Source: Epiperipatus broadwayi (Eukaryota > Onychophora > Udeonychophora > Euonychophora > Peripatidae). From it: 64,000 nucleotides of DNA. The notes beneath the pieces are model-generated. The model was not told where the DNA came from. It was given only the letters and a program-made list of their open reading frames with translations, and made no database searches. Shown piece after piece: positions 41,797 to 54,250 of this stretch. Position 1 is the first letter of the stretch. Each line of letters starts with the position of its first letter. The position numbers were made by a program, and so were the translations under genes. The DNA lies in assembly GCA_028023455.1 (NCBI GenBank), contig JAQFVV010000020.1:12502385-12566384 (forward strand), in the 5' to 3' direction.

Positions 41797-41860
41797 CTTT
41801 TTGACATGTACATGATCAGATATGTCAGCAGTATGAGATAGCATGGATAATAATGGTTAT

Positions 41861-43430
41861 GGTTTAATGACGTAAAACACAAGTTAAGTTTATGTTTAAG
41901 AGATGTCATTTTTTATTACTCCTATCCAAAAATCACCCACTAATTTATACTGACAATAATTTAAGAGCTAAAGATTCATTTATTACAACTTCATGTTTGG
42001 ATATCCCATGCCCTGTTAACCATTTCATAATATTCAATAGCAATAAAATAAATTAGGTATATTTTTATGTTTAAATTTATATTACTTTAACAATATGTAC
42101 TTTGTACTGTTTAATGCAATGGTAGATAAAAGACTAATCAGCTAAATATTTTTAGATCAATCTTAACCTGTCAATCTAATATCACATGACCTAACATCAG
42201 AATTGATAAATGAGTAACTATTTGATTTTTATTACAGTAAATTATTTTGATTCCACTCTAGAGTCATTCATTGCAACCTTAAGTAATCAGTGGACATGAG
42301 ATAGTACAGTTATATAAAATCCACATTTCCAAACTGATATCTGACTTTTGGTTTGTGTATAAAGAATAAGATTCAAAATGGTAGCCAATACCCTTTATGC
42401 ATTTAGTATCTTGTTTTGCCTCAGTATTCTATTTAAACTAACATTCTGAAATTTAAAAAAGACTATAAGTATTGAATCCAGCCTAATTCACATTCACAGT
42501 TACATAGATTTGATATCAGAACCGTTTCTATATATTTTAGATCTCATCTTGCTACAACTACAAGTCTCATACCTTTTGGTTGGAAATAGGGATTTTAAAG
42601 CACTATATCAACTGTGGTTTTCTGATTAATCAAGCTTGCAGTAAATGGCTTTAATTAGGATGAAAATAATTGCTCTTGGAAAAATATGAGTAAGAATGTA
42701 AGAAAAGTATTTGGTATTGATGTTGAAATTAATTTCCTATCCAAAGAGTAAAAAAAATCTACAATTACCATAAAACTATAGACAAAAAATTATAGAAACA
42801 GACCTGGTGTCAGATTTAAATAAATGGGTTAATCAGTTAAGGTTTTATTTAACTGCCATGATATTAATTTATATGGCATGAAGGAGTATGCTAAATGTAT
42901 AAGTGCATTAGTTATAATTTTGAAAGCGTTTTTTTCTTGGTGAAGTCAATGTCTGAAAATCTATCTAGCATTGTGGATTTTCTAGTATTATATCATCTGA
43001 TACTTATTGATTAGTCAAGTTTATAATATCAACTCTAGTGTAGGGTGAAATTGTTCTTGGAAGATAATGAATAAATATATGGGCGTCATGGGGAGAATAT
43101 TGTTGTAATTTAATAGCCAGTAACTATCATTCTGAATCAAGAAAGTATCCACAAATCTCATTCAAATAGGGATTGACAGTTCTAAAAGTTTCTATAAATT
43201 TATCATTGAAAGATAAAATCTAAGCAACTCAGTTGGCTATTAGCCTCTAAAGGAAATGTAAAGTCATTTTTATATCTTACAAAGACAGCTTTGGCATCTG
43301 TTAATGATTGAATTAAATTGCTATAAACAATCATTCTATGATTTTCTACTAAATATTAAGTCTTATAAATATTGCATTTATGCATAATAAAATAATATGA
43401 TCTTTTATGCACTTCTAAATTAATTATACA
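41861..43430. other. AT-rich sequence, no gene seen
   Basis: No supported feature. Confidence 0.5.
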
Positions 43431-43434
43431 CTTT

Positions 43435-43500
43435 ATAGTTGCAGTTCCTTTTCACAGTTTTAACTCCTTGTAGTCTTCTTCAGAACTATGACAATCGACA
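43435..43500 (-). repeat. H-type stem-loop H3 (single arm)
   Basis: Minus strand: AGTTCTGAAGAAGACTACAA, then GGAGTTAAAACTGTG. Same motif as H1, H2 and H4, with GACT/AGTT stem and AAAAC in place of GAAAC. No opposing arm was found. Confidence 0.6.
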
Positions 43501-43707
43501 AATGTATTCCATTAATTGCATTTTATCCTGACATATTCAAATATATTTACTTATACTAATGTTTTATAAAATGTATATATGTATACACATATTATATTTA
43601 TATACTGTTCTTTTTATAACGAATTAAATATTTTCAGGAATTTTTAATTTGTTAAAGTATAAAGATATGGAAATTATATCCATGTAAACAAAAGTAACTT
43701 TTATTTT
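43501..43707. other. AT-rich spacer
   Basis: No supported feature. Confidence 0.5.
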
Positions 43708-43720
43708 TTGTTGTTGCCAG

Positions 43721-43890
43721 GCAACCATCAATTACTAATTGAGAATCCTGAGACTAAACAATTCTTCTCCATTAACTTATATAATAACTTTTTGAAGGAT
43801 GTCAAGGAAGATGCTAATCTTCTAAATTCTCACATTTATAAAACCATTTTTCTGGATTTAAATCTTTATAATAACTTGGATTTAAAGTAA
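43721..43890 (+). CDS. Candidate terminal exon or small ORF, function unknown
   Basis: An open frame with balanced, charged composition: GNHQLLIENPETKQFFSINL, NNFLKDVKEDANLLNSHIYK and TIFLDLNLYNNLDLK, then TAA. It has no ATG near its start. Directly upstream is TTTTTTGTTGTTGCCAG, a good-looking 3' splice site (polypyrimidine then CAG), so it could be the last coding exon of a gene spanning this region. No family is recognised and no partner exon or poly(A) signal is proven. It may be chance in AT-rich DNA. Confidence 0.3.
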
Positions 43891-44550
43891 AAGAGGATTC
43901 TTTTTATTCCCCTAAAATCCAAAACAAAAAGAGCTATTTTATAAGTTAATGAGCAAAAGCATGTTTAGCTTCAGGATTATCAATAACTGTGAAAATTAAT
44001 TTTACTGTATTTTAAATATCTAAATTCGGTGTGAGTTTATATTCCCTCATATAAGGTAAGGTAATGTTTATTAATCACAATGAATTCATAGTACATATTG
44101 AGGATGATATAGATATGTTTTAAGATAATTTAAATATATATTAGGTGACTCTGTCTTGGGAAAAATAAAATTGGACTAAAAGTCTTATGTAAAATATCCT
44201 ATTCAAAGAAATTTTATTATTGTATTTATCATTGCATTAATATATTTTCAATAAAACAATTTAAGCTGGAAACAAAACCCATTATTTTTTTTTATTCAAC
44301 ACTTTGAATGTGATAGTGTTAAGATTTTAGCATTTTTGATATAAACTTCTACAGAAACAAGAATTCAAATTCCATCATATAACATAATATTTATTATAGT
44401 GATGTACTAGTGAGGAGCACATGTAAAACTCATATGTGATATAACTTGCCCCTGAAGAAATTGTTAAAAATCATGGAATAACACTTTTCCTGATGCTTCT
44501 CTTATGTTCATTATCATCAACATCATCTTTACCGTTTGACTGATCTATTC
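43891..44550. other. AT-rich sequence, no gene seen
   Basis: No supported feature. Confidence 0.5.
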
Positions 44551-44551
44551 A

Positions 44552-44654
44552 ATGGATCTTTATCTAAATTATTAAAGTTTTGTGAAGAAATCAAACTAGT
44601 AAAAAAAAGGTTTGATTTCTTCACAAAACTTTAATAATTTAGATAAAGATCCAT
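44552..44654. repeat. Perfect 45 bp inverted repeat with 13 bp loop
   Basis: Left arm 44552-44596 and right arm 44610-44654 are exact reverse complements (from ATGGATCTTTATCTAAATTA to GAAGAAATCAAAC). The loop is TAGTAAAAAAAAG. A transcript would form a 45 bp uninterrupted duplex. No relation to families A-D is seen. Confidence 0.9.
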
Positions 44655-45125
44655 GACTTTCAGCCAAATTCTAACATTTGCTTTCACCATAACTTATTAA
44701 AAAAATTAAAACTTCTTTAGCTTTCAATACTATACAGGTATTTTTTAATTTTTTATGTAATGAACTTATGTCCTCTCAATAAATTAAGATAATTATGGCA
44801 GTTATAAAATCACTCCTCATATTTGAAATATTCTATAGTATTATGGCCTTTTATTCAATCTTGTGTTCATTACAATGAATACTTATGGAAGAAATTTTTT
44901 TATAATACTGTTGAACACCAGCTTCAACCTTTAGTTTTCATATAGGATTATAAATTTTAATCTTTTTACCATAGTACTGAAACCAATATTCTGTCATCAT
45001 GACCAAAAGAAATGATTAATGTTTATAACTGAGCACCTTTTAATATTAATAATGCTAGAAATAGTCCTATTTTTCCACATAATATTTAAACTGGAGGATA
45101 TATATAATATTTTATAAAAATTCTT
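44655..45125. other. AT-rich sequence, no gene seen
   Basis: No supported feature. Confidence 0.5.
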
Positions 45126-45129
45126 TTAA

Positions 45130-45740
45130 TTGATAAGTGTAGTAAGAGAAAATATTTAAAATCTCTTTCTGAAAAAGTCCTATCCCCAGACCAATTAGTT
45201 TTCAGCTTATGGTTCACCTCAGTAAGGAGTTCGAATTTTCAGGCATCAACTCAAAACCCAGCACTTATTTCATACATAATATTTAAGTAGAAACTCTTAA
45301 GTTTTTTGGACATGAAAATATTTTTTACTCCAGCTATCTAACTTAAATAGCTATGTGGAACTGAACATCTACTATATGTTAATAGCCTCAGCATAGCCAA
45401 AGCCATAAAGGTAAAATTATAATTATCAATAAAGCAAGTCTATGCTGAGGCTATTACTATATGGTAGATCTGAATTTGGTTCAGTCCCATATAACTATTT
45501 AAGTTAGATAGCTGGAGTAAAAGACATTTTCATGTCCAAAAACTTCAGAGTTTCTACTTAAATATTACATATGAAATAAGTGCTGGGTTTTGAGTTGATA
45601 TTTTAGATCTGGTATCTGAATATTCTAGCTCCTCACTGAGGTGAACCATAAGCTTAAAACCAATTGGTCTGGGGATAGGAGTTTTTTGGATAGAGATTTT
45701 AAATATTTTCTCTTACCGCACTTGTCAATTAAGAGCTTGT
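45130..45740. mobile_element. Family B-related large palindrome (B5)
   Basis: Two arms of about 270 bp (45,130-45,410 and 45,440-45,735) are close inverted repeats: AGAGAAAATATTTAAAATCT, CTATCCCCAGACCAATT, TCTACTTAAATATTA-type and TAGCCTCAGCATAG with complements. It shares TCCAGCTATCTAACTYAAAT with B copy 2 and a diverged hammerhead region (CTCACTGAGGTGA, AAAACCAATTGGTCTGGGG) in each arm. The CTGANGA core is altered (CTGAGGTGA), so the ribozymes look dead. Confidence 0.75.
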
Positions 45741-47310
45741 TGAGCTATTGGTACACTCTCTGTCATACATTTTTGTAAATACAAGCTTATAAAAGCAATG
45801 CCACATTATATATGACTTGCTTTATTGATAAAAATATTTTTATTAAATTTGATGAATAATGCATTAAAAACAAAAAAAAACATTTTTTTACTACAATCAT
45901 AATTTTGGTTGTTATATTAACCTTAAAATAAAAGTTTAGGTATCACAAATTAATTAATTCAAGAACTAATTAATTCAATAACTAATTTTAAAATAGTAAA
46001 TTGTGCTCCATGCTGTTGTTTCAAGATAAATATACCAACTAAAATTGTGATTGATGCAAGAAAATACTTTTAGGTTTTTAGTGCACTACTCATCAAATTT
46101 AATAAAAGCATTTAATTATAGAATATTTTTACATATATTATTTTTGTTCTTTGTTAGTTTTAAAAACTGAAAATGTAAAAATTTTTACTGTATTTGCAGT
46201 ATTTGAAATGAAATTTGCATGTGTTTAAAATCATTTACAAAATTTTTAAGTTTATCGAAGGCAGCAATTTTTTTTTAAAAAATAATCTAAGTTTTAATTA
46301 CAAAAATCTATAAAAATTAAGATTTTATTCTTCATTTCTTTTTCTTTCTATTTTAATTAACTATAAATGCTGTTTAGTGAATTAATCATAAAATTCAATG
46401 AAAGTATATTTTTAAAAATATATGGCCGTCTATTGTGCATTATTGAAAACTTAAAAATTTATTGAACTGATGTCAACATGGTTTAAAATTCAGGCCACCA
46501 ACTATTTTAAGCTGGTCAACCAGCTTAACAATCCTGAAATAGTGAATTATCATATTTTATTGCCATCATTACTTAATGTGAACAGAATTTGAAGAAAATC
46601 TGTTTGATAGAAGTATATTAAAATTCAATTACAAGATTTGACCCAAATAAACATAAAGACAGAATTTCTAAATTAAATAAAAGCAATCAAAATTGTAACA
46701 TGAATAAGAATCTTGATTTTACTACATTTAATTTTCAGAAAAGCAGTTAAACATAGAAGCTATCATCACCTTTAGAATACCATTAGTCTGACAGTCTCCG
46801 TTAACTAGGCTTTTCCCAATTATTGGGTTTTTTTGCATTTGAAAAAAAATGATACAATAAATAAGTGGCAAAAAAATATTAAAAAGTACTAGTATACAGT
46901 AATGTATTAATTAAATAAAAAATATTATTCATAAGTAAAATAATGAAAGAATATTAACTGTAATCAATATATCTAAAGAAAAGATAATATACCTTAGTTT
47001 TTTATTAATTATAATAACAATTTAAATGTTTAATTGTTTTCTGCTATATAAATTTAAATTTTTCTAAAAAGAAAAACAAAATAAAAATGATCTCCATGGT
47101 TTGGTGCATTCATAGTGTGGCACTTTTTGAATATCTTGATCCAAATATTGTGGGTTCAACTGTCATATTCAGGATTCCAACTTTTGGATTAAACCATTCA
47201 CTTATTTGATTTTTATTGATGCTTCTGTCATCTTAAATTCACCATATTATAATAATTTTCTTGCATAGCATTTGATTATTTATTTATCATTTAATATCTG
47301 ATCATAATAA
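45741..47310. other. AT-rich sequence, no gene seen
   Basis: The first 90 bp (TAAGAGCTTGTTGAGCT, TGTAAATACAAGCTTATAAA) are family B tail. The rest shows no supported feature. Confidence 0.5.
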
Positions 47311-47319
47311 GTCATACAG

Positions 47320-48040
47320 GATTTTTCATACCTGTACTTCTATATGTAATATATAGGGTGTTTGAACTTAGATCTTCACATGACCTCAACCATCCATGAT
47401 ATCTCATACCACTGATACACATAATCACACACATGTTGGAAAGATAAACAATCACCAATTTACATATTTCATGCTAAACCAGCACTCATCAGTTGGTCCA
47501 GATTATCATTTCTACACATATGTACAATAAAAGCTCAGCTTATATTAAAATAGCCAATCTTCATATTTTAATGGACAGGCTTCAAGCCACTGCATCCCAT
47601 AACTCTTCAGTCATCCATTTCATTGAAAATCTGATGATGGAATGCTCAAGGCTACCCTATGCATGTAAATAGATTATGTCCTGTACGTAAGGAGTCAGAG
47701 TGACTTGTGGTCAACATGGATAGGATGAGAAGATTGGCACTAGGGTGGGTTTTGAGCATTCCATCATCAGATTTTTAATAAAATGGACTGCTGAAGAGTT
47801 GTGAGGTGGAGTGTTTTGAAGCCTGTCCATTAAAGTATGAAGATGGGCTATCTTATAATAAGCTGAGCATTGATTGTATATATGTGTAGAGATGATAATC
47901 TGGACCAACTGATAGCACAAAATACATATATTAGTGATTATTTATCTTTTCAACATGTGGTGTAATCAAGTGTATCAGAAGTATGAGATAGCATGGATGG
48001 TTAAGGATCATGTGAAGGTCTGAGTTCACTCCCCTATATA
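47320..48040. mobile_element. Family C inverted pair (fold-back)
   Basis: Ribozyme-on-minus unit (about 47,325-47,650) followed by ribozyme-on-plus unit (about 47,640-48,035), joined near CTATGCATGTAAATAGATT. Ends ATATGTAATATATAGGGTGT on the left and GAGTTCACTCCCCTATATAT on the right. The plus unit has a deletion through the ribozyme core (CTGATAGCACAAAATA near 47,908). Target duplication not clear. Confidence 0.8.
47447..47508 (-). ncRNA. Hammerhead ribozyme, family C (triplet mutated)
   Basis: Minus strand: GGACCAA, CTGATGA (47492-47486), stem II GTGCT/AGCAT (basal G-U), GAAA (47470-47467) and return TTGGTGATTG. The triplet before TTGG is AAA instead of AUA, as at 9.14 kb, so cleavage is unlikely. 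Confidence 0.7.
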
Positions 48041-48960
48041 TAATAACATGAATAGCAACTATAGAAACCAACAAGCTTTAAAATTATTTGAAGATATACT
48101 TATTACTAAATAACATTTTCACATTTTTGTTAATCAATTTACTTTTTCCCTCTTAGTCAAGCCATGTTTCTATTTATTTAACCAAGACCCTGTAGTTTTA
48201 AGCAGATTATCTAACAACTTCGGGTGTAGATTAAATGTAAATAATTCTAACACCAGCATGTAGTTAAATATTGTTTTATATGTATATTGGTACAGTTTTA
48301 TATATTATCTTTAGATTTAATTATGATTTATATATGCTAATTGGTTATATATATATATTTAAATAAACTTAGTTTTACAATGGCAATTGAATAATTGGGG
48401 CAAAAATTAAAATATTGGCAAATACAGTGTTATTCTATACTAGTTTATTATTTAAAATATATATATAATTTTTACCTCAGTGAAATAAAAATTTGCTTTT
48501 ACAAGATATATATTATAAAATTCTCATGATATGATCATCCACTTGTATACGTGTGTCAGTACTATAGTTATAAAATAAACGTTAAATATTCCAGAATTGA
48601 TTCTCAGCTGTTATGATATAAATAAATAAAAACAAAACTCAATTCCCTTTAAATAATTGGACCTGTTAAATATTTATTGTGTTATTAAAATGCTTAAATA
48701 AAATATGACATTCTATGCAACTAAAAATATGATCGTAGTCCATCTAAGTGTCATTTGAGCTACATATTCATGACATGAAGTTTAAATTTAGGTGATGCTT
48801 GATTTTTTTTATAGCAGTGAATTTCAAAAGCAGTTTAATAAGTTTTTGCTAGTATACAGCTATCTAACTATTCAATTATTTTTAAATATCTAGGCATCAG
48901 TAATTAAAGAGTAAAACAAAAGAGAAATGTAAAAAATTTACTAACCTTCTATTGATGCAT
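48041..48960. other. AT-rich sequence, no gene seen
   Basis: No supported feature. Confidence 0.5.
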
Positions 48961-48964
48961 TGTA

Positions 48965-49125
48965 CAGACTTAAACCTGCATTTATATATGTAATATATGT
49001 GGGATTCGAACTGAGACTTTCACACTCCCCACTACTTTTATCTTTTCAACATGTGTGTGATCAGGTGTCAGCAATATGTGATGGCACTAAGAGTAGTGGA
49101 GCATGTGTAACCTTCTGATGATAAA
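48965..49125. mobile_element. Family C end fragment, small inverted pair
   Basis: TTATATATGTAATATATGTG, GGATTCGAACTGAGACTTTC (3' end of the unit, minus sense), then ATCTTTTCAACATGTGTGTG, ATCAGGTGTCAGCAATATG (plus sense). CCCCACTACTTTTA and TAAGAGTAGTGGAGC (complement) frame it. No ribozyme. Confidence 0.65.
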
Positions 49126-49216
49126 TCTGGCAAGCATTGTGTTTGTTCTTCGTTATTTTTTGTGCAAAAAGGTACATATATCAGTGATATTTGTAGAAAG
49201 AAAATATGTTATACTG

Positions 49217-49230
49217 AAACAAATGTTTAT
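49217..49230. repeat. Left target-site duplication of family A copy 5
   Basis: AAACAAATGTTTAT; the right copy at 49529-49542 differs by one base. Confidence 0.75.
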
Positions 49231-49528
49231 TGAAACAGGCAAAACTCTCCATACAGTAGTACCACTCAGTACAAGCCAAAGTAATCAATGCATTCCAGAA
49301 GATCCTAAGATTTGGGTCCAGTGCTCTCAGATCCAAGGCTCCTCACTGATGAAAGCCACAAACTAGAAACTAGTCTGGGGATATTGAATGAATAGGCACT
49401 AGATAGGGATTTTATGCCCAACCCTTCTGGCATCCATTGATGACACTACTGTATGGAAAGTTTTGCCTGTTTTAATAACAGTTATGAGCAAGCATAGGAA
49501 GTGGTGATCATGTGATGTTTAATGGTTT
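49231..49528. mobile_element. Family A element, copy 5
   Basis: Starts TGAAACAGGCAAAACTCTCC and ends ATCATGTGATGTTTAATGGT, with inverted arms and a plus-strand hammerhead-like motif. Flanked by a 14 bp duplication with one mismatch. Confidence 0.85.
49331..49389 (+). ncRNA. Hammerhead-like ribozyme, family A
   Basis: ATCCAAGGCTCCTCA, CTGATGA (49346-49352), AAGCCACAAACTA (stem II reduced to AG/CT), GAAA (49366-49369), CTAGTC (GUC ending 49,375) and TGGGGATATTGAAT. Stem I 6 + 5 bp. Confidence 0.6.
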
Positions 49529-49542
49529 AAACAAATGCTTAT
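49529..49542. repeat. Right target-site duplication of family A copy 5
   Basis: AAACAAATGCTTAT, 13 of 14 identical to 49217-49230. Confidence 0.75.
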
Positions 49543-50469
49543 ATAATTACTTTTGAAATGATATGATAATTCTTGAAAATGGTGATGGAAAGAAAAACTA
49601 TAATTAATGATGGTTAAATAACTTTTATTATTCATTCACAACACTCTTCTCAATTTAAAAATAAAGTTTCAACTGCCATTTTCGTTTTATATTGGTTATG
49701 GAATTTACAAACAACATTAATAAAATAACAATAACAATTTTTTTCTATCTATTGTTCCATATATTTATTATGACTTTTTCAAGGTTTAAACGTCAAAAAA
49801 TATTATTACAAATATAATATTAAATGCCTGAAAAAATCGAAGAAAAAGTAGATACTAAATATTACCAATATACAGTATATGGAAAAAGATAATGTCAAAA
49901 GAAACTGCAAACAAAGAAAATCTTTTTTTTTTAATAAAATACATTTTTCATGACTTCATAAATTTATTTTTCAGCAGATTAACTAACTTCTTTATGTTTA
50001 AAAAATTCTGCTAAAAGTGAAAAAGTGGTTGTAATAAGAGAAGAAAAATTATGAAAAGAATAAGGGTTACAATTAAAATAAACTAAAGATATAGACTTAT
50101 GATATACTTCAGAACTTATCACCCACATTTATACACAATATGTGTAATAATTAATTATTACACCATCATATCTAGTGGGGAGACCTAGCTTACCTGATGA
50201 TTAGATGTTTATCAAGAAATACATATTGTGACAGTATATTGTGTTTTCCAAAGAAATAAACAGTGGATTAGATTAAAACTGTATATTAAAAAATAATTTT
50301 TTAATGAGTTTTAAAATATTTTAATTGGCAGAAATGCTAAATTAAACAGAAAACACATTCAAAATGATAATTAACTTTAGATATTAATTTAATTAAAATG
50401 GCATTTCTGTGATTAATTAATAATTGAACATTTTAATGAATAGTGTGTATGTACTACATATATTCATAT
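49543..50469. other. AT-rich sequence, no gene seen
   Basis: No supported feature. Confidence 0.5.
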
Positions 50470-50481
50470 GTATAATGAGGT
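50470..50481. repeat. Left target-site duplication of family B copy 4
   Basis: GTATAATGAGGT, identical to 50681-50692. Confidence 0.82.
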
Positions 50482-50680
50482 TATATATAGAGTAAGTTAA
50501 AAACAAACTCTTATGAAGCTTCAAAAATACCCTCAACCTCAGACCGTGGTTTCTGCCTCTAGCGTCATCAGTGAGGTGCTAGGGAATAAAAATACTAGAA
50601 CTAGTCCAGCATTTTATCAATGCCTAACTATTGAGAAGGAGCTTTATTAAAATTAGGTCATCTGACTTGATTTTTTATCA
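50482..50680. mobile_element. Family B element, copy 4 (199 bp, minimal)
   Basis: Starts TATATATAGAG, contains the hammerhead region on minus and ACTAGTCCAGCATTTTATC, and ends ATCTGACTTGATTTTTTATC. Lacks the palindromic middle of copies 2 and 3. Perfect 12 bp duplications show it moved or was made in this short form. Confidence 0.85.
50529..50592 (-). ncRNA. Hammerhead-like motif, family B
   Basis: Minus strand: CCTAGCACCTCA, CTGATGA (50571-50565), CGCTAGAGGCA, GAAACCACGGTC (two extra bases before GUC) and TGAGGTTGAGGG. Core strands are kept; stem III spacing is altered. Confidence 0.55.
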
Positions 50681-50692
50681 GTATAATGAGGT
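50681..50692. repeat. Right target-site duplication of family B copy 4
   Basis: GTATAATGAGGT, exact copy of 50470-50481. Confidence 0.82.
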
Positions 50693-53600
50693 ATATTTAC
50701 ACACATTATATAAAAATGTGCATTTCAAATAAAGCAATTGAATTCTACATTATATTATTTTTAAAAATTAAATACTGCTTAATGCTATACTAGTAATAAT
50801 AAGTAAAATAAATATTCATATAGCATTACAATACTAACCAAAAGAAAAGTAAACTTTACTAAATTTCTTCCATAACCATGGTTTCATCTATTAATAAATA
50901 GACCTTTTCAAGTAAAATTCAACTAAACATATTGTAGCATTTCTCTTTTGCTACATTATTATATGGTTGTAAATAATAGTCAATTTTCATAGAAATTTTA
51001 ATTTTTATATAATAGCTAGTAACAACTTATTATTTAATTTATGAAATATGTTAAAATAAATAGTTTCTGTAGTATTAAACTTAAGTTAGTTTTTTTTAAA
51101 GCAATATACTTTATTTAATTTATAAATTTGGAATATAAAATGCTATTTATTTTAAGATAAAATTGAGTAATAATTAAAATCATATAAGATAGTTTTAAAT
51201 AGTAATTATAATTATTAAAGTTAATAATTTTATTATTAACACTATTCAAATTAAAAACTGCTATTTATTTATTATCTTAAATTATTTAATTAATAATAAT
51301 AATAAAATAAATAAAAAATGAGGTGTGTTGATAGGTGTGCACACACATTCATATAATTGATTAAATTTTACTTCCTTGTTCTTAACTTGATTTATTACTT
51401 GTGTAAATAATGAATGTTATATTTTATTTAATTGAATCAATTGTATAATAAGTATCTAAGATTAATAGTCATAAATGAAATGTGAAGTTTAAACAAAAAG
51501 TGTTTTATTAAAAGATACATTTAAATCTTGTATTAAAATAAAATTATGAAAATATATTATTTAATAATATTAGTTCTGAAATCATTTTAAAAATCTAGAC
51601 AAAAATAATTGATATGTACATTTTAGCAACATCTGGTTTTAATATATCAATTGAGTATTGGAATATTTTTTACTATAAATATAGGTGAGCAGACCTGAAG
51701 GAAATGAAATTAAGACATTTTCAGAGGAATAGAATTGTATGCCTTTTGTTTTTAAAATCTAAGGCTAAATTTACTATAATTTTATTATTTTGACTTTAAA
51801 AAGTAGTAATAATAACTTGTAAAAATATGGAAAGTGTCTTAAAAAATTTATGTAGTAATTTGATTATGGAATAGAAAGCCAAGCTATCCTCATTGGTATA
51901 TTACAGGAACTGAGTAGAAATGTATGGTAATGTAGGAAATAACTAATTTCAGAAGTTTAAAATGGTTTGGTTAAAAAGCTTTGCAAAGTATTAAACCATT
52001 TTGCCTATAGAACAATGTGAAAGATACTTAGGGAATTTATCTTTATTAATATTGATATGCTGAATGATAAAGAACATTTTCCATAAACTTTAATAATTAT
52101 CAGTGATAAAGATAATGACTTTTGAGTAAAAATTGTTAACACTTTCTTATATAAATGTATTAGTGACTGTAGCAGCATGATAATAGCTTTGAAAGGATAA
52201 AAAAATATAGTGCTGACTAATTTTTACTAAAAATGTATTTACTAACTGTCATTCTGTCTAAGTAATAATCAGTGACTGTACTAACATGTTAAATATGGAT
52301 TTTTCAAAAATGAATTTAGAACTTTATAATGTTATTGTCAACTATTATTAAAATTATTAACATGTTAAATGCAAATGATTTTAAGGAGAACTATTAACAA
52401 ATATTATTGAAGTTATTAACCTGTTGAATAAGAATGATTTGGAGAATGCCAGAACTGTATAATTCTACAGTAAAAATTTTAAAAATTGAACAAAAGAAAT
52501 GAAACATTTTAACAATGATATATATCTTATTAAATAATAAATTTCACACTTATTAAATGTGAAAGAATATTTTTGTCAATGATAGAAGAAGTATGAATTT
52601 TTATTACAATAACTTTTTGTCTTATTGATAATTAACATTTCCTTGGATTTTTTTATGTTTTTTCATTTATGCAGCAAAGAATGGAGAAAAACTTGAAGGG
52701 CAGAGAAAAAAAAAATCTTTTCCATTCAAATAAACTGGTTGTCAATGATAACAATACTTTCCCTTCCAAAATAATTTATTCAGTTCAAAGAATGGAAGAA
52801 AACTTTGTTTGGTTATTGTAACATATGAACTATAGTCTTTAAGATAATATTAGTTATTCATAATTATTTATTCATATTTTACTAGTTTTAAGATTTAAAT
52901 ATTTTAGAATTTTTGGTAAAAAAAATGAAAAGAAAAATTAAATTTTTTTTTGTTTTTTTTTTTATGATTCTATAATGTCATGGAGTTATATCAACCAATG
53001 GGTCACCAATAATAATCATAAAATGATTATTATTAAGGTAAGTTTTAATTTAATACTTTTGATATAAGATATTGGTATTGTATTATTCAAACCAAGAATC
53101 AGTTAAAATAAATATGGAACAAATAAAATATTAAAAGAGTGTATAAATAAAGATTTTATCAATGTTTTTTATATTCAATTTTAAAGATCAAATTATAGAG
53201 TGAATGTTGGAGTTATATAAAATAGGATAATGAAAATAATGCCTGATCACAATTTATATTATTATAAATAATATAATAACATATCATATCATAATTAATA
53301 TTTAAATAAGTATATGTTTATTTTATAATTAAAAATAAACATAGAACAGTATACCAGGTTGTAGAGTTAAGATAGAAGATTAAGAATAAAGTAATGATAG
53401 TAAAATAATATATATTTTGAAATATGTAGAATATCATAATGTATAAGTTGTCTACATTATTGATATGTTTTAGTATAGAATTATTAAGGAGTAGCTTAAT
53501 AGCCATAGAGTTAAGTGTGAAAGATACTCTCTTATAATTGTAAATAATTTTAAAGCAATGTGCAAATTATTTACTTTTCTTATAAGTATTTTTTAATGTT

Positions 53601-53855
53601 AATTTTTAAATTTTTATAGTCTGTTAATTTTTTTTCTTAAATTATGTATTATTGTAATAAACTGTTAATGTTGTTTTATAATTGTGGGGAGTCTCTTTTC
53701 TTGTTATTTCCAAGACATTAAGCATCATCTTGACCACAGATGTATTGTAATAAATAAACATATTTGGATACTATTACAAATAACCTAAATGAAATAATAA
53801 ATAATAAACATATCATCAAAATCACACTTTTCTTTATTTTTCTGTAATATCCTAT
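50693..53855. other. Very AT-rich 3.1 kb stretch, no gene seen
   Basis: No open frame of note, no RNA gene and none of the element families found elsewhere. This is the longest stretch in the window without a recognisable insertion. Confidence 0.5.
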
Positions 53856-54250
53856 AAGTACAATTTATCCAAACCACTTCAAACACTTACAAGCTTAAGA
53901 GATAGGGTCATGTGGTCTATGACTCTTATTTTGAGTATTCACTTCAAACACTTTTTAGCAAAACTATTTAAAATAAATAAAAATAAACTCTTTCACCTTA
54001 GATTCTTTATTAAAAGTGGTCAAAATACTTTTAAAAAATAATTATAACATACACCAAATCTTTTAAAAACTTGTTTTTTATTTTTTTGCCACCAAAATGA
54101 AATATATATTAAAATAGATTTCCAACGTTTTGACTATTTCTTTATTTTTTTCTATAGTCTTTTTCAAGGAACTAAAAATATATAAAAAGGAGAAAAAAAA
54201 AATTCATAAAATTTTTTAAAACAAACAAAAATAAAAATCCTGTCACATAT

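Larger units (their letters stand above)
41094..41848. mobile_element. Family C inverted pair (fold-back)
   Basis: One unit with the ribozyme on minus (about 41,130-41,530) joined head to head with one on plus (about 41,530-41,845), so the region folds on itself around GGACATAATCCATTTGG. Flanks AATAATGGCTAT (41082-41093) and AATAATGGTTAT (41849-41860) are a 12 bp duplication with one mismatch. Both ribozymes carry core changes. Confidence 0.82.

Noticed and set aside
45130-45740. Assembly artefact explaining the large palindrome
   Set aside because: Arms differ at many positions and the loop is unique, so a simple mis-join is unlikely.
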